Positions 10,105 through 20,801 of a stretch of 64,000 nt of DNA are shown piece by piece. The stretch is taken from NCBI GenBank assembly GCA_940337035.1, contig CALNHX010003322.1, forward strand, positions 62,001 through 126,000. Direction: 5' to 3'. This DNA is from Agriotes lineatus. Lineage: Eukaryota > Arthropoda > Insecta > Coleoptera > Elateridae. A program made the position numbers and the translations under genes. Every line of letters starts with the position of its first letter. Positions within the stretch are counted from its first letter, which is position 1. The notes beneath the pieces were generated by a model. The model did not search any database and was not told the DNA's origin. It worked only from the letters and a program-made list of their open reading frames with translations.

Positions 10105-11373
10105 ATGGTTGGAATATACGTCCGAAAGTCAGAGCGTCAAAGTTGGAGTGAAAAAAATATGACAGAAGCACTTAACGCAATTAAAAATAACCAAATGGGA
10201 TGGCTTTTGGCATCGAAAACATTTAATGTACCGCAAACAACGTTAAGAAGATGTGCTAAAGATGATCGTGGATCCAATAAAGGTTACTTAGGAGGACATG
10301 TTCCAACTTTTAATGCCGAGTTGGAAAATGAATTGGTGCACCATGTAAAAGAATTAGAAGTGCGTTTTTTTGGACTAACAACGTTAGATATTCGGAGGCT
10401 TGCTTATGAAATTGCCAATGTAAAGAAGATTTCAAATAGGTTTTCAAAGGAAAATAAAATGGCAGGCTGGGATTGGCTGAAGGGATTCCGCCAACGAAAT
10501 CCTTCTATTTCGCTTCGTACACCAGAGGCAACATCAGCTGCAAGAGCCCGTGCGTTTAACAAAGTTCAGATTAGGAAGTATTTTGATGGCCTTGAGAAAG
10601 TGATAGATGAACACAAATTCTCTCCTCAAAATATATATAACATGGATGAGTCTGGGCTCTCAACGGTTCCATCAAGAAATTCTAAAATTTTAGCTACTAA
10701 AGGTAGGAAGCAAGTTGGTGTTCTAACCAGCGCGGAGAGAGGCCAACACCTTACAGTTGTATGCTGTCTCAACGCCATTGGAACTTACGTACCACCTGTC
10801 CTACTATTTCCAAGAAAAAATATGAAGAACGAACTTATGGATCATGCTCCAGTAGGAGCTTTGGGTTTAGCACAAGAAACTGGGTGGATAACAGGAGAAA
10901 CTTTTTTGAAATATCTAAAACATTTTGTCAAGTATGTCAAGCCATCAGTTACAAATAAAGTACTCCTTCTCTTAGACGGACACAGTAGCCACAAAAATTT
11001 TGAAGCTCTGACATATGCAAAAGACAACGGCATTGTCGTATTTTGTTTCCCTCCTCACTGCACCCACAGGGTGCAACCTTTAAATGTTTGTTTTTTCGGC
11101 CCACTCATGTCATATTACAATCAAGAACTATTTCGCTGGCTTAAGGCTAATCCTGGAAGAACGGTGACCCACTTTCAAGTCGGTGGTATACTGAAAGAAG
11201 CTTACAATAAAGCTGCAACAATAGAAAATGCTGTAAACTCATTTTCTAAGACTGGCATATATCCACTAAATAAAGACATCTACCCAGAATGGATGTTTCA
11301 ACCTGCGGAAGTTAGGGGAATTGTGCCTGAGATGGCATACCCGGGTGAGACGGCATATTGGCGTTTTTACTGA
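10105..11373 (+). pseudogene. pogo transposase copy 1: truncated, catalytic Asp lost
   Basis: Nearly identical to copy 2 over the first 400 residues: N-terminal Psq-type helix-turn-helix, CENP-B-type DNA-binding region, then the DDE domain. The first two acidic residues are present (NMDESG and LLLDGHSSH), but the third block reads VQPLNVCFFGP, with Asn at residue 327 where copy 2 has Asp. After PAEV the frame leaves pogo coding sequence and runs through the terminal repeat of copy 2, adding RGIVPEMAYPGETAYWRFY before the stop. The C-terminal PHD-like finger is absent. Start choice: the ATG lies just after a ttttttttacag acceptor-like tract, as in copy 2. Confidence 0.88.
11315..11316 (+). other. 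Junction of pogo copy 1 and copy 2 at a TA
   Basis: Copy 1 reads ...GAAGTTA and the next base is the first G of the copy 2 terminal repeat (GGGGAATTGTG). In copy 2 the same position continues ...GAAGTTACTGATC. The missing remainder of copy 1 is not found beyond 14023. Confidence 0.85.
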
Positions 11374-11812
11374 AAACACTTTAAATTTGGCAACTCTGTG
11401 CATCGGTTTATATGCACTTGGACATGTAACGGTCGCTGTGTAAATTTAGTTCGCCTGGAAGTATCGGCGGAGTTGGTACGGTCTGTTGTGTGCTGTCGGT
11501 TCGTGGAAAGTTTTCTGTCGGGTATCCTGTAAGTGTTTGTTACTTCGAGCGTTTAAAGTTCTGCTGTAATTTGCTAATGTAGCAGTGTTTATTTGTAAAA
11601 GCTGTACATATCTATCCCACCAGTTAGTACAAAAATGTAAGTGTAAATCAACAACATACGTCTAAAGTGAATGATGTATTTCAGGGCGAGATGGCATATA
11701 ATTGACCAGGTTAAGATGGCATGGTATGCCGTCTCACCCTGAAGTATGCCATGTCACCCTCAATTAATGTATCGCTTAGTTTCTCCTATTTTTTTTACAG
11801 ATTTTTGTAAAG

Positions 11813-13582
11813 ATGGTTGGAATATACGTTCGAAAGTCAGAGCGTCAAAGTTGGAGTGAAGAAAATATGGCAGAAGCACTTAACGCAATTAAAAATAACC
11901 AAATGGGATGGCTTTTGGCATCGAAAACATTTAATGTACCGCAAACAACGTTAAGAAGACGTGCTAAAGATGATCGTGGATCCAATCAAGGTTACTTAGG
12001 AGGACATGTTCCAACTTTTAATGCCGAGTTGGAAAATGAATTGGTGCACCATGTAAAAGAATTAGAAGTGCGTTTTTTTGGACTAACAACGTTAGATATT
12101 CGGAGGCTTGCTTATGAAATTGCCAATGTAAAGAAGATTTCAAATAGGTTTTCAAAGGAAAATAAAATGGCAGGCTGGGATTGGCTGAAGGGATTCCGCC
12201 AACGAAATCCTTCTATTTCGCTTCGTACACCAGAGGCAACATCAGCTGCAAGAGCCCGTGCGTTTAACAAAGTTCAGATTAGGAAGTATTTTGATGGCCT
12301 TGAGAAAGTGATAGATGAACACAAATTCTCTCCTCAAAATATATATAACATGGATGAGTCTGGGCTCTCAACTGTTCCATCAAGAAATTCTAAAATTTTA
12401 GCTACTAAAGGTAGGAAGCAAGTTGGTGTTCTAACCAGCGCGGAGAGAGGCCAACACCTTACAGTTGTATGCTGTCTCAACGCCATTGGAACTTACGTAC
12501 CACCTGTCCTACTATTTCCAAGAAAAAATATGAAGAACAAACTTATGGATCATGCTCCAGTAGGAGCTTTGGGTTTAACACAAGAAACTGGGTGGATAAC
12601 AGGAGAAACTTTTTTGAAATATCTAAAACATTTTGTCAAGTATGTCAAGCCATCAGTTACAAATAAAGTACTCCTTCTCTTAGACGGACACAGTAGCCAC
12701 AAAAATTTTGAAGCTCTGACATATGCAAAAGACAACGGCATTGTCGTATTTTGTTTCCCTCCTCACTGCACCCACAGGGTGCAACATTTAGATGTTTGTT
12801 TTTTCGGCCCACTCATGTCATATTACAATCAAGAACTATTTCGCTGGCTTAAGGCTAATCCTGGAAGAACGATGACCCACTTTCAAGTCGGTGGTATACT
12901 GAAAGAAGCTTACAATAAAGCTGCAACAATAGAAAATGCTGTAAACTCATTTTCTAAGACTGGCATATATCCACTGAATAAAGACATCTTCCCAGAATGG
13001 ATGTTTCAACCTGCGGAAGTTACTGATCAACAACAAAACTTAATACCAACAGAAATCAAAGAATTTGATAACCCGCAGCCGTTGGGGTCTAGAGAAAGTC
13101 AAAATGGTCGTCTAAATGCTAAGGTAGATGATTCTCAACCGTCAGCGTCTGTATCAAATGATATTAGTTCGCAAAGTCCAAATATATCCATACAGTTTAT
13201 TTCTCCGCTGCCTGTTTCTTCTGTGGCGACAAAAAATCGCAAACCGAGAAAGGGAGGAAAGTGTGGTGTACTCAACAACACACCTGAAATTGAAATTGCC
13301 AAAGCAGCTGTTGCAGAAAAGGAAGCAGCAATGTTGCGAAAATCTGCGAGGGCAACAAAAAGGAAATTAGTGATTGATGAAACTGAAGAAGAAATAGGAG
13401 GCGTTCCAATAGACGATCACGAAGAAGACGATGCTGCCTGCCTGTACTGCAACAAGCTCTATTCCTTATCTCGTTCTAATGAAGACTGGATTCGCTGTCA
13501 GCAATGCAATGGATGGTGTCATTCCGAATGTGCCGGAGTCAGCAGAAGAGTGAAGCAGTTCATTTGCGATGTCTGCAAATAA
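11813..13582 (+). CDS. pogo-family transposase with C-terminal PHD-like finger (intact ORF)
   Basis: A 589-residue uninterrupted ORF. Domains in order: Psq-type HTH (about 10-55, SKTFNVPQTTLRRRAKDD), CENP-B-type HTH (about 70-150, WDWLKGFRQRNP), DDE superfamily domain (about 170-400) with Asp181 (NMDESG), Asp291 (LLLDGHSSH) and Asp327 (VQHLDVCFF), giving the DDD triad of pogo/Tigger. Residues about 541-589 form a Cys/His cluster typical of a PHD finger (CLYC, CQQC, WCHSEC, CDVC). The product should act in the nucleus, binding the terminal repeats and cutting at TA. All domains look intact, so this is a candidate autonomous copy. It lies inside the subterminal region of the larger composite. 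Confidence 0.92.
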   Translation: MVGIYVRKSERQSWSEENMAEALNAIKNNQMGWLLASKTFNVPQTTLRRRAKDDRGSNQGYLGGHVPTFNAELENELVHHVKELEVRFFGLTTLDIRRLAYEIANVKKISNRFSKENKMAGWDWLKGFRQRNPSISLRTPEATSAARARAFNKVQIRKYFDGLEKVIDEHKFSPQNIYNMDESGLSTVPSRNSKILATKGRKQVGVLTSAERGQHLTVVCCLNAIGTYVPPVLLFPRKNMKNKLMDHAPVGALGLTQETGWITGETFLKYLKHFVKYVKPSVTNKVLLLLDGHSSHKNFEALTYAKDNGIVVFCFPPHCTHRVQHLDVCFFGPLMSYYNQELFRWLKANPGRTMTHFQVGGILKEAYNKAATIENAVNSFSKTGIYPLNKDIFPEWMFQPAEVTDQQQNLIPTEIKEFDNPQPLGSRESQNGRLNAKVDDSQPSASVSNDISSQSPNISIQFISPLPVSSVATKNRKPRKGGKCGVLNNTPEIEIAKAAVAEKEAAMLRKSARATKRKLVIDETEEEIGGVPIDDHEEDDAACLYCNKLYSLSRSNEDWIRCQQCNGWCHSECAGVSRRVKQFICDVCK

Positions 13583-14021
13583 ATGCAATAAGATGGACTT
13601 TTTTTATTAATATTTTATTAAAAAAATTTCTAGGATAATTAACTTTAACTTCCTACTAAATGTGTTTATGTGCATTTGTGTTCTTATAAGTTCATTTTGT
13701 AAATTATTTTGTTTTTGAGAAACTTTCTATAATTAATAAAATTTTACTTTGCATTACGTAAGTAGGTTTTAGTTTGGCTTGGGTGAGATGACATAGTATG
13801 CCATCTTACCCTTATACATCAGTGTGAGATGGCATAGGTACACTTTTTTTTTTGGTTACAGAAAAAGTTAAATTTTTTAAGTTATATTCCAAACAGTTGA
13901 TGTCACGTGTAAAAGATGAATTTAAAACATGCACTGAACTGTTCGTGTTCTTTAATATAATTTTTTTCGCGAACAAATAAGGACTCAAACAAAAAGTATA
14001 CTATCTCAGGCACAATTCCCC

Positions 14022-14592
14022 TAATGTCGTATCAACAGAATGCATTATTTGATATGCAAAACGTCGTAAACCACAATTTGTCATTGTGTCAGCAAGAGTC
14101 AAGTGCGTTTGAGTTTAGTGCAGTGTTTTACAACATTAGGTAAGTACTTGTGTTAATTATAGTATTTTACTATACAATATAGTTTGTCATGTCTAGTTTC
14201 CGATAAAAGATTTATAATTTTTTATGTAACAAGTTAAACAGTCGAGAAAATGTGTTTAGTGGGATACGACATTCTGCATCTTTCTTGTTTATAATTTGTA
14301 TTTGAGGGTTACGACATTTTGTAATTCTTATTAAATTACAAACCAGGAGTGTTTCACTTTCTTGAAATCTATTAAAATGTTTTTAATGAAATTTTTAAAA
14401 CTCTCTTGCCTTTATAATATATTATTTTGAAAAAAATATACAGCTCGCTGTTCCAATGTTTCAACTATATTCTTTTTTATAAAAGCATGTAATTTTGCGT
14501 TTCACAGTAAATAAATGCGCACGACGTTATTGGTGAAATTCACGTTTTAATACGGGTAGAGTGAAAATTTATATTAGTTTGATCTTCTAGGA
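14022..14592 (+). other. 5' non-coding part of the base element
   Basis: No gene. It carries four to five CGTCGTA-type motifs (14024, 14062, reversed at 14263 and 14310, and a variant near 14521). A splice-donor-like sequence (ATTAGGTAAGTAC, about 14137-14149) and an acceptor at 14586-14591 (TTCTAG) right before the hAT MITE suggest an untranslated first exon for the gene starting at 15201. Confidence 0.5.
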
Positions 14593-15193
14593 CAGGGGTT
14601 CTCAAACTATTTTAGACACTGTACCCCTTTTCACCAACAAAAAGTTTTGGGTACCCCTTATCAGTAAGTAAACTGAAATATAAAAAAAAAATCTTAAACC
14701 TTTTTATTTAGTAGGTATAGTTTTAACTTGTGTAACTCAATTACGCGTCATGTTTAAATAAAACAAAGAGATATTGCTTACATACATTTTTATTATATTA
14801 AAAACAAAAAGGGGGGAGGGGTGTACATTACATCAGCTGATGCACTCTGTCCACCTGTCTACCGTCGCGCCACCACTATATATAATTTTTGACTTATACA
14901 GGGCGAGTCAAAAATTTCCAAATTTTAAAAACCTTACATTTTCGCTAAAACTTCATTTTTTTGGTGTAAAATTATACAGGATGATACAAAAGGTCATTTT
15001 TTATGCAGAATTTTATTATACCCAATGCCATAGAAGTTTACACTTCTCCCGTGTGGTCTTAAGCCCACAAATAATTGTTTTCCTGTATTTAAATTTAAAG
15101 GTTTGTTTTATTTTTTGTTGGCCTGCCACGTACCCCCTAAAAATTTTCGCGTACCCCCAAGGGGTACGCGTACCACACTTTGAGAATCACTGT
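14593..15193. mobile_element. hAT-type MITE, about 0.6 kb
   Basis: Left end CAGGGGTTCTCAAACT at 14593. The right end reverse-complements to CAGTGATTCTCAAAGTGTGG, ending at 15192-15193. CAG.GRTTCTCAAA is a classic hAT terminal sequence. TCTAGGA lies directly outside both ends (14586-14592 and 15195-15201), matching most of an 8-bp hAT duplication. No transposase fragment is recognised inside. It sits between a probable splice acceptor and the ATG of the next gene. Confidence 0.8.
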
Positions 15194-15200
15194 ATCTAGG

Positions 15201-17887
15201 ATGTCACAGCGAGCAGCTAAAATTATGGCTCTTTGCGCTGCTATTAGCTCGGACAAAAACAGTAAAACTCCTGATGACAATCAAGATTCTATAGGAAATA
15301 ATATTCAAGGTCAGGAACACTCAAAGTCGGATGAACCATCTTCCACTTCTTTTGAGCCTTTATGCTTCGAGGAACCTATTGATCAGCTTATCATGTTTGA
15401 TGATATTCCTGTAATGTTTGAAGATATCAACCTTACAGCCAATAGTTCAGTAGGATACAGGATAGTAGAGGAGATTACTCGGAGGCCTGATGATCGAGAA
15501 AACGAAAAAGGAAAAAATGATGTGGAGAAATATACTATAGCGCAGGTAAATGACAATCATTGTGAAAGTGTTAAACAAGATAATACCTTTTTGTCTACTC
15601 CCACATGTAACTATTCTGTTTTCTTCACAATCCACAGAATGGATAAGTAGGCAATTTTAGTTAACTGAACGAATATGATTTCATATCCACACACGTGCAG
15701 ATATGAAATCCAGCCATCACAAACCACGTTAGTCAAACAAATAGTTAAAATGAGTAATTCTTGTGATGAATCGATTAACGGTACTCCGCCAGATATTCGT
15801 TCAGCAGCTAACGAAACATACGACACGTTATTGCCCCAGAAATACAAAAGTAAATACGAATTTACTCAGAAGACGTTCATTAAAATTCTAAAAAATACAT
15901 AGCTCCTATTTTTCTTTTCTTCGTTGATAGGTCGTAGAAAAGATTTGCGGTACAACTCTAGTAGAATGTCCATATCGCACGAGGATGAAGTTTGAGCACA
16001 ACGCCGGAGGCACAGTGCTCAAACTTCATCCTCGTGCGATATGGACATCATATCCACTCTCGTTGCGCAAACTGCTATTTTAATTTCAGGACGAAGAGTT
16101 ACAAGACGACTATATGAATGGGCAGGGAACTGATGCAACAGAAAAGCTACAATGTGACTACAATGTGACGACAAAGAAGATGAAGTTGACTCTGAAACCC
16201 AAAGTGACTATGTGCCAGATGAAATAGAAACGAGTGGTACAGATTCAGATAATAATGAAAATGAAAATGTAGTAAAGGAGAAATCTATTAAAAGAAAAAA
16301 GAAACAAGACACATCGACATGGAAAAGACAAATAAATAAGAAGCTACGAATGGAGGGTGAAGCATATATATCTACTATGAAAGATGAGCACGACAATGAA
16401 GTGAAGAGGGCTGCTAGGAAGTTAGGAGCTGCTTGTGAGTGCAATTCGCTTGCGAGGTCTTGTAACAAACTAGGTGAAGAAGTAAGAAAGGAAATATTTG
16501 ATGGGTTTTGGAAATTGAACTGGGAGAAGAAAAAAAGGTTAAGTAAGGTCTCTTGTAAATTATGAAGAGAAGAAAAGAAGCTATGTGCAGACTGATTCTA
16601 GAAGAAAAGAATCATTTTATTACCATCTTCAAGTAGGAAATGAGAAATTGAAAGTCTGCAAAAAAAATGTTTCTTAGTACACTAGGAATGAAAGAAAGAT
16701 CAGTCAGAGATTGGGTGACGAATACAACCATCCATGGAATGCCAAAATGTAAAGAAGTAAAAAAGCAAAGTACCAATAAACAGCAAAAGGATAACGAACG
16801 AAAAGGCTTGATGATAGAATTTATAAACGCAATCCCAAAATTACCATCGCATTACTGCAGAGCGGACACTAAAAAATTATACTTTGAAGAATCTTTCAAA
16901 AATAAAACAGAGGTCTACAATTTATACAAAAAACAGTGTGAGGCACGGCAAGATTTACCACTTTCCATTTGTGCCTTTATAACAACATTAACAGAACTGA
17001 ATATTTCTATTCACCAACCAAAAAAGGATCAATGCGATCTTTGTTGTTCTTACAAAGTAGAACAAATTTCAGAAGAAGAATACAGACAACACACAGAAAG
17101 AAAAGAACAGGCTAGAAATCAGAAAAAAAAAGATAAAGAAGCTGCATCAAGAGGAGACTGTTATGTATTTACTATGGATGTGCAGGCAGTTAAGCTGTGT
17201 CCAATGTTGTATGCCAGCAAACTTTATTTCAAATCCAAATTGCAAGTTCACAATTTTTCTATTTATAATTTAAGCGACCATCATTGTGTGAATTACTGTT
17301 GGAATGAAACGGAAGGTGAACTTGAGGCATCGATATTCACTACCTGTATAATAAAGCACTTGGAGGAATTCTGCCTTATGGAGAAAAAACCCATCATACT
17401 TTATTCGGATGGATGTGGATACCAAAATAGAAATGTTATACTAGCAAACGCACTTCTTAATTTTGCAGTGGAACATGGTGTGACCATTTACCAAAAATAT
17501 TTGGAAAAAGGTCACACACAAATGGAAGTCGATTCTGCTCATGCGTTAATAGAAAGACGGTTAAAAGGGAAAGAAATTCATATTCCAAGTCAGTATCCAA
17601 TTTTGATAAGGGAAGCAAGGAAAAATCCGTCCCCTTTTGAAGTTCACTATCTTACCCCCGATTTTTTTATCAACTTTGATATCAAAGACAGTTTCAAATA
17701 TCACTCTATTCGTCCTGTAAGAAAAAAGGGCGATCCTACTGTTAATCATCTGAAATGTCTGCAGTATGCATCAGATGGCATTATTTATTATAGCACAGAC
17801 TACCTACAGGAGAGTTATACACCACTTCCACAAAGGCCAAATATTTCAACTGCACGCTTCACCAAACAACCTTTATATCCTCTTTAG
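15201..17887 (+). pseudogene. DUF7869-like protein, putative DDE transposase of the base element (main part)
   Basis: The ATG at 15201 (MSQRAAKIMALCAAISS) follows a splice acceptor. Exon A ends near 15545 and exon B starts near 16090. After an acidic/basic N-terminal region come ARKLGAACECNSLARSC, then the core (16667-17887): IPKLPSHYCRADTKK, HQPKKDQCDLCCSYK, FTMDVQAVKL, LYSDGCGYQNRN and LEKGHTQMEVDSAHALIERR. The set occurs in many repetitive insect proteins; the DUF7869 label is from memory. Asp in TMDVQ, Asp in SDG and Glu/Asp in MEVD are spaced like an RNase-H-type catalytic triad (inference). Frameshifts occur near 16160, 16547 and 16665, and a piggyBac cuts the gene at 17887. This copy is inactive. 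Confidence 0.72.
15966..16048. repeat. Perfect 34-bp inverted repeat with 15-nt loop
   Basis: Arms 15966-15999 and 16015-16048 are exact reverse complements (left begins ATGTCCATATCGCACGAGG). The loop is AACGCCGGAGGCACA. It lies in the inferred intron between exons A and B of the gene above. No mismatch over 34 bp implies recent origin or maintenance. Confidence 0.92.
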
Positions 17888-17894
17888 ACCCAGC

Positions 17895-17910
17895 GTCCAT
17901 TTAAATGGAC
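17895..17910. promoter_or_regulatory. GTCCA-N6-TGGAC palindrome cluster (first of five)
   Basis: GTCCATTTAAATGGAC is perfect here. Related copies lie at 17970-17984, 18236-18251, 18299-18314 (one base short of perfect) and 20449-20464. Four of the five are in the 5' UTR or intron 1 of the piggyBac gene. They may be transposase- or host-factor-binding sites. Confidence 0.6.
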
Positions 17911-18064
17911 ATGTAGTTTTAAGCTTATACAAATGTAAAGTTGTAAAATGTATGGGTGAATCCTGATTTTTCATTCAAATGGACACACAGTGGTGCCATC
18001 TCAGTGCAGTTTAGTGAACTACAGCTGAAGGTTAAATTTAGATCAGCTGTTTATTGTGTTCGAA

Positions 18065-20399
18065 ATGTCAACTTCTAAGCGTTCAGGTTATGATGGTAAG
18101 TAAAATATATTTATTTAGTGTTCTTTTAGAATTAACAGGTGAAATGATTTCCCAATGTATACTAGTTTATCATTTTCAAATAATTTCTAAGCCACAAAAT
18201 GCATAAAATACGTGTTTCAGTAACTTTTAGTTAGTGTCCACTCAAATGGACGTCAGGTTTTTCTGACGGCCTTTTGCGCTTAAAATCTTAACCTCACTTT
18301 CCATTTAAATGGACAATAGGATTCAATCGGTTTATTTGAATTCCACTAAATAAAAGTAGTTTCACAGATAATATTTTAATTTTCTTTGATTGTGTGTAAC
18401 AATGTTTTTGAACTATGTTCCTTTTTCATTTTTTCCACCGGGTGCTAATAAAATTTACCTATTTCAAGCAATTTTTGGAAGCAAACGATATCTTCGACCA
18501 GGAGTAGATGACGAACAGTTAATGAAGTGTATGGATCTAGACCTAAACGATTCAGATTTAAATTTATCAGAATCCGAAGACGAGCAGTACGATGAAGAAG
18601 CACTACAGCTGAGAGTGGTTGAAGCGGACGATGACGACTTAGATGAAAACGAAGATGAGGAAAAAGATGAAGTAGACAGAAGTAACGAAGGAGAAGAAAT
18701 AGAAACCGATTCTGATGAAGACAACATTCCTCTTAGCATAATTAGGGATAGAAATGCCACGTCTTCACTGCCATGCAATTCCAAAAGAATGTCTTGGAAT
18801 AAAACCGATAAGTAATGCGTTTATTTATTAGTCTGTGAAACCCAAAAATTTAAACCTTATTTTATTTAGTTTTACAGTAAACATCAACCGGCCTGCTGTC
18901 GAAGAAGATTTTAGTGAACGAGAACATTGGGATGTGGAAAAGTACCTCAAAATGTACTTCGATGAAGACCTTTTTAAATTACTTAGCGACTGCACCAATG
19001 CTCGGAGCGTTGAAATAAAAGGAGTATCACTCAATATTAGCCCCGGCGAAATGAAAATTTTTTTTGGAATGGTAGTCCTCATGTCTTGCCTAAAATACCC
19101 CCAAATAAAAATGTACTGGTCAAAAACTACTCGAGTAAATACAATAGCGAATGTAATGTCTCGAGACCGCTTTTTTGCTATTCGTGCAAATTTAAAACTA
19201 GTTGTTGATGGAGGCGTACCTGCAGAAGAAAGAAACAAAGACAAATTTTGGAAAATTCGCCCTATGTTAGAACAAATCCGAAGAGGTTGCTTGAAGTTGA
19301 AGAGAGAAGACATAGTTGCGGTCGATGAACAAATGATCCCTTTTACAGGGGTCTGCTCAGCAAAACAATTTGTTAGGGGCAAACCTAACCCGGAAGGTTT
19401 GAAAAATTTTGTTTGCGCTACTCCCAAAGGGTTAGTTTTGGACTTCGAACTCTACCAGGGAAAGAACACCTTCCTCGATGATAATGTGAAGCACTTGGGT
19501 GTAGGACCGTCTGCCGTAGTTAGATTAACAGAAACATTACCTCCAGCAACATGCATCTATTTTGACCGTTATTTTACAACAATACCTCTATTAGAATACT
19601 TACTACAAAACAACTTGTTTGGAACAGGTACTGTTATGAAATCGAGGATTCCTGCAGCTGTGCATTTAACTGCAGACAAGATGATGGCAAAAATGAACCG
19701 TGGAGCCTCCGATAAAGTGTCCGACAAGATAAAAAAATATCTATTGTAAAATGGTACGACATGAAGCCTGTCCATTTGATGTCTACGTGTGATGGTGTTA
19801 GTCCAGAAGGTGTTTGCCAACGTTGGTCGAAAAAGGACAAGAAATACATGCAGATTCCAAGACCCGACATTGTCAATAAGTACAATACGTACATGGGAGG
19901 AATTGATTTGATTAATCGAATGATCAGTTACTACAGAATCAGCGCCAAATGCAGGAAATGGACTGTTCGATCAATTTTTCATTTTTTTGATTTGGGCATT
20001 TCTAATTCTTGGATTTTATACAGAAATGATAAAATTAAATTAAAAACTAGGTCTAAAAACATCCTGCAACTGTTGCATTTCAAAATTAAAGTTTCTAATC
20101 TTTGGCTCAGCAGCACTGAGGACTGTCAGTCTACTGATGTAAGAACACCTAGGTCTGTGGGAACTAGAAAAAATCCTATTGGCAACATTTTAACTCCCAC
20201 TAATGAATCTACTCCTCCTTCGAGGAAACGTAAAATACAACATCTTCCGGGCATCGCCTCAGAATTAAAGAACTCCGTTCGCTGCAAGAATTCTGGCTGT
20301 ACCAAGAAAACAAAATTTTTCTGTGAAAACTGTAACATTTTTCTGTGTATTACAGGGAACAATAATTGTTTCAAAGACTATCATCAGAAGTACAATTAG
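18065..20399 (+). pseudogene. piggyBac transposase (PGBD2/3-like), one frameshift
   Basis: A probable short exon 1 encodes MSTSKRSGYDG (18065-18095, donor GTAAG). Exon 2 starts at about 18469 (AIFGSKRYLRPG) and is strongly acidic. Exon 3 from about 18878 carries the catalytic domain: REHWDVEKYLKMYF, VDEQMIPFTG (first Asp), IYFDRYFTT (second Asp) and YMGGIDLINRM (third Asp). The C-terminal Cys-rich finger reads CKNSGCTKKTKFFCENC and CFKDYHQKYN. The frame breaks at a seven-A run near 19735 (KIKKYLL), resuming as IVKWYDMKPVH. Apart from this indel the protein is nearly complete. It is expected to cut and paste at TTAA. Confidence 0.88.
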
Positions 20400-20543
20400 A
20401 TTTTATGTAAACATAGGTTGCTCTGTTTTGTATGCTTACAGACCCAATGTCCATCTAGTTGGACAGCCCTTTTTTTTGTAAAATGTAAAAAATTTATGAA
20501 TAAATCTTACATGTATGTGTTATTTAGATCATTTTGACTTAAC

Positions 20544-20723
20544 ATATCCAAAATGTGTGGTAAAATTTGCACCAATTCTGTTCTGGGTCCGAAGAGGAAA
20601 CATAGGGTACCAATAAGTAAGCTAAAATATGATCATCTACAGGAACTGACCCAAGTCTTACCAGCCGAAGTGAAGAAGTTTTACGACGATATTCCTTTCT
20701 GTGCCAAAAAGGAAAACAAATAA
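20544..20723 (+). pseudogene. DUF7869-like protein, C-terminal piece beyond the piggyBac
   Basis: The frame reads LGPKRKHRVPISKLKYDHL, then QELTQVLPAEVKKFYDDIPFC and a stop at 20721-20723. A closing stretch of the form PIS..K..DLQ.L...IP....FYD.IP is typical of this protein family, as I remember it. It directly follows the TTAA at the piggyBac right end and is on the same strand as the main part, so it is the displaced end of the gene at 15201-17887. About 80 bases of 3' UTR follow before the Gypsy element. Confidence 0.7.
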
Positions 20724-20801
20724 CGTTTTCCGTTTTAATTTGAAAGTAATGTTAATTGTTATAGTAATGTACTCTTTATTTTCGTATATTTTCATAATAA
20801 A

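Larger units (their letters stand above)
9607..14021 (+). mobile_element. pogo-type elements, fused double copy
   Basis: The outer ends are inverted: left GGGGAATTGTGCCTGAGAT at 9607, right the reverse complement GGGGAATTGTGCCTGAGAT at 14021. TA lies directly outside both (9605-9606 and 14022-14023), the pogo/mariner target duplication. Inside there are two left ends (9607 and 11315) but only one right end. Copy 1 runs 9607-11314 and stops at a TA, where copy 2 (11315-14021, full length about 2.7 kb) begins. Subterminal repeats of GAGATGGCATA and its complement flank both genes (about 9623, 9980, 10020, 11331, 11690, 13786, 13827) and are candidate transposase-binding sites. Confidence 0.9.
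17888..20539 (+). mobile_element. piggyBac element inserted in the DUF7869-like gene
   Basis: It is bounded by the interruption of the DUF7869-like reading frame after QPLYPL (17887) and its resumption after TTAA at 20540-20543. The left flank is TTAG (17884-17887), one change from the expected TTAA. Near both ends occurs AGACCCA followed by a GTCCA-N6-TGGAC palindrome (17895-17910 and 20449-20464). Terminal inverted repeats are not obvious, so the ends are approximate. It contains one transposase gene with introns. Confidence 0.7.

Noticed and set aside
10842..11033. Antisense ORF within pogo copy 1 (and the same in copy 2 at 12550-12741)
   Set aside because: Shadow of the transposase coding sequence; no independent motif.
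15180..15200. Upstream Met (MRITVS...) for the DUF7869-like gene
   Set aside because: Those codons are the terminal repeat of the hAT MITE; the ATG at 15201 directly follows the acceptor.
18464..18784. Minus-strand Ser-rich ORF
   Set aside because: Antisense of the acidic Asp/Glu-rich exon of the piggyBac transposase.
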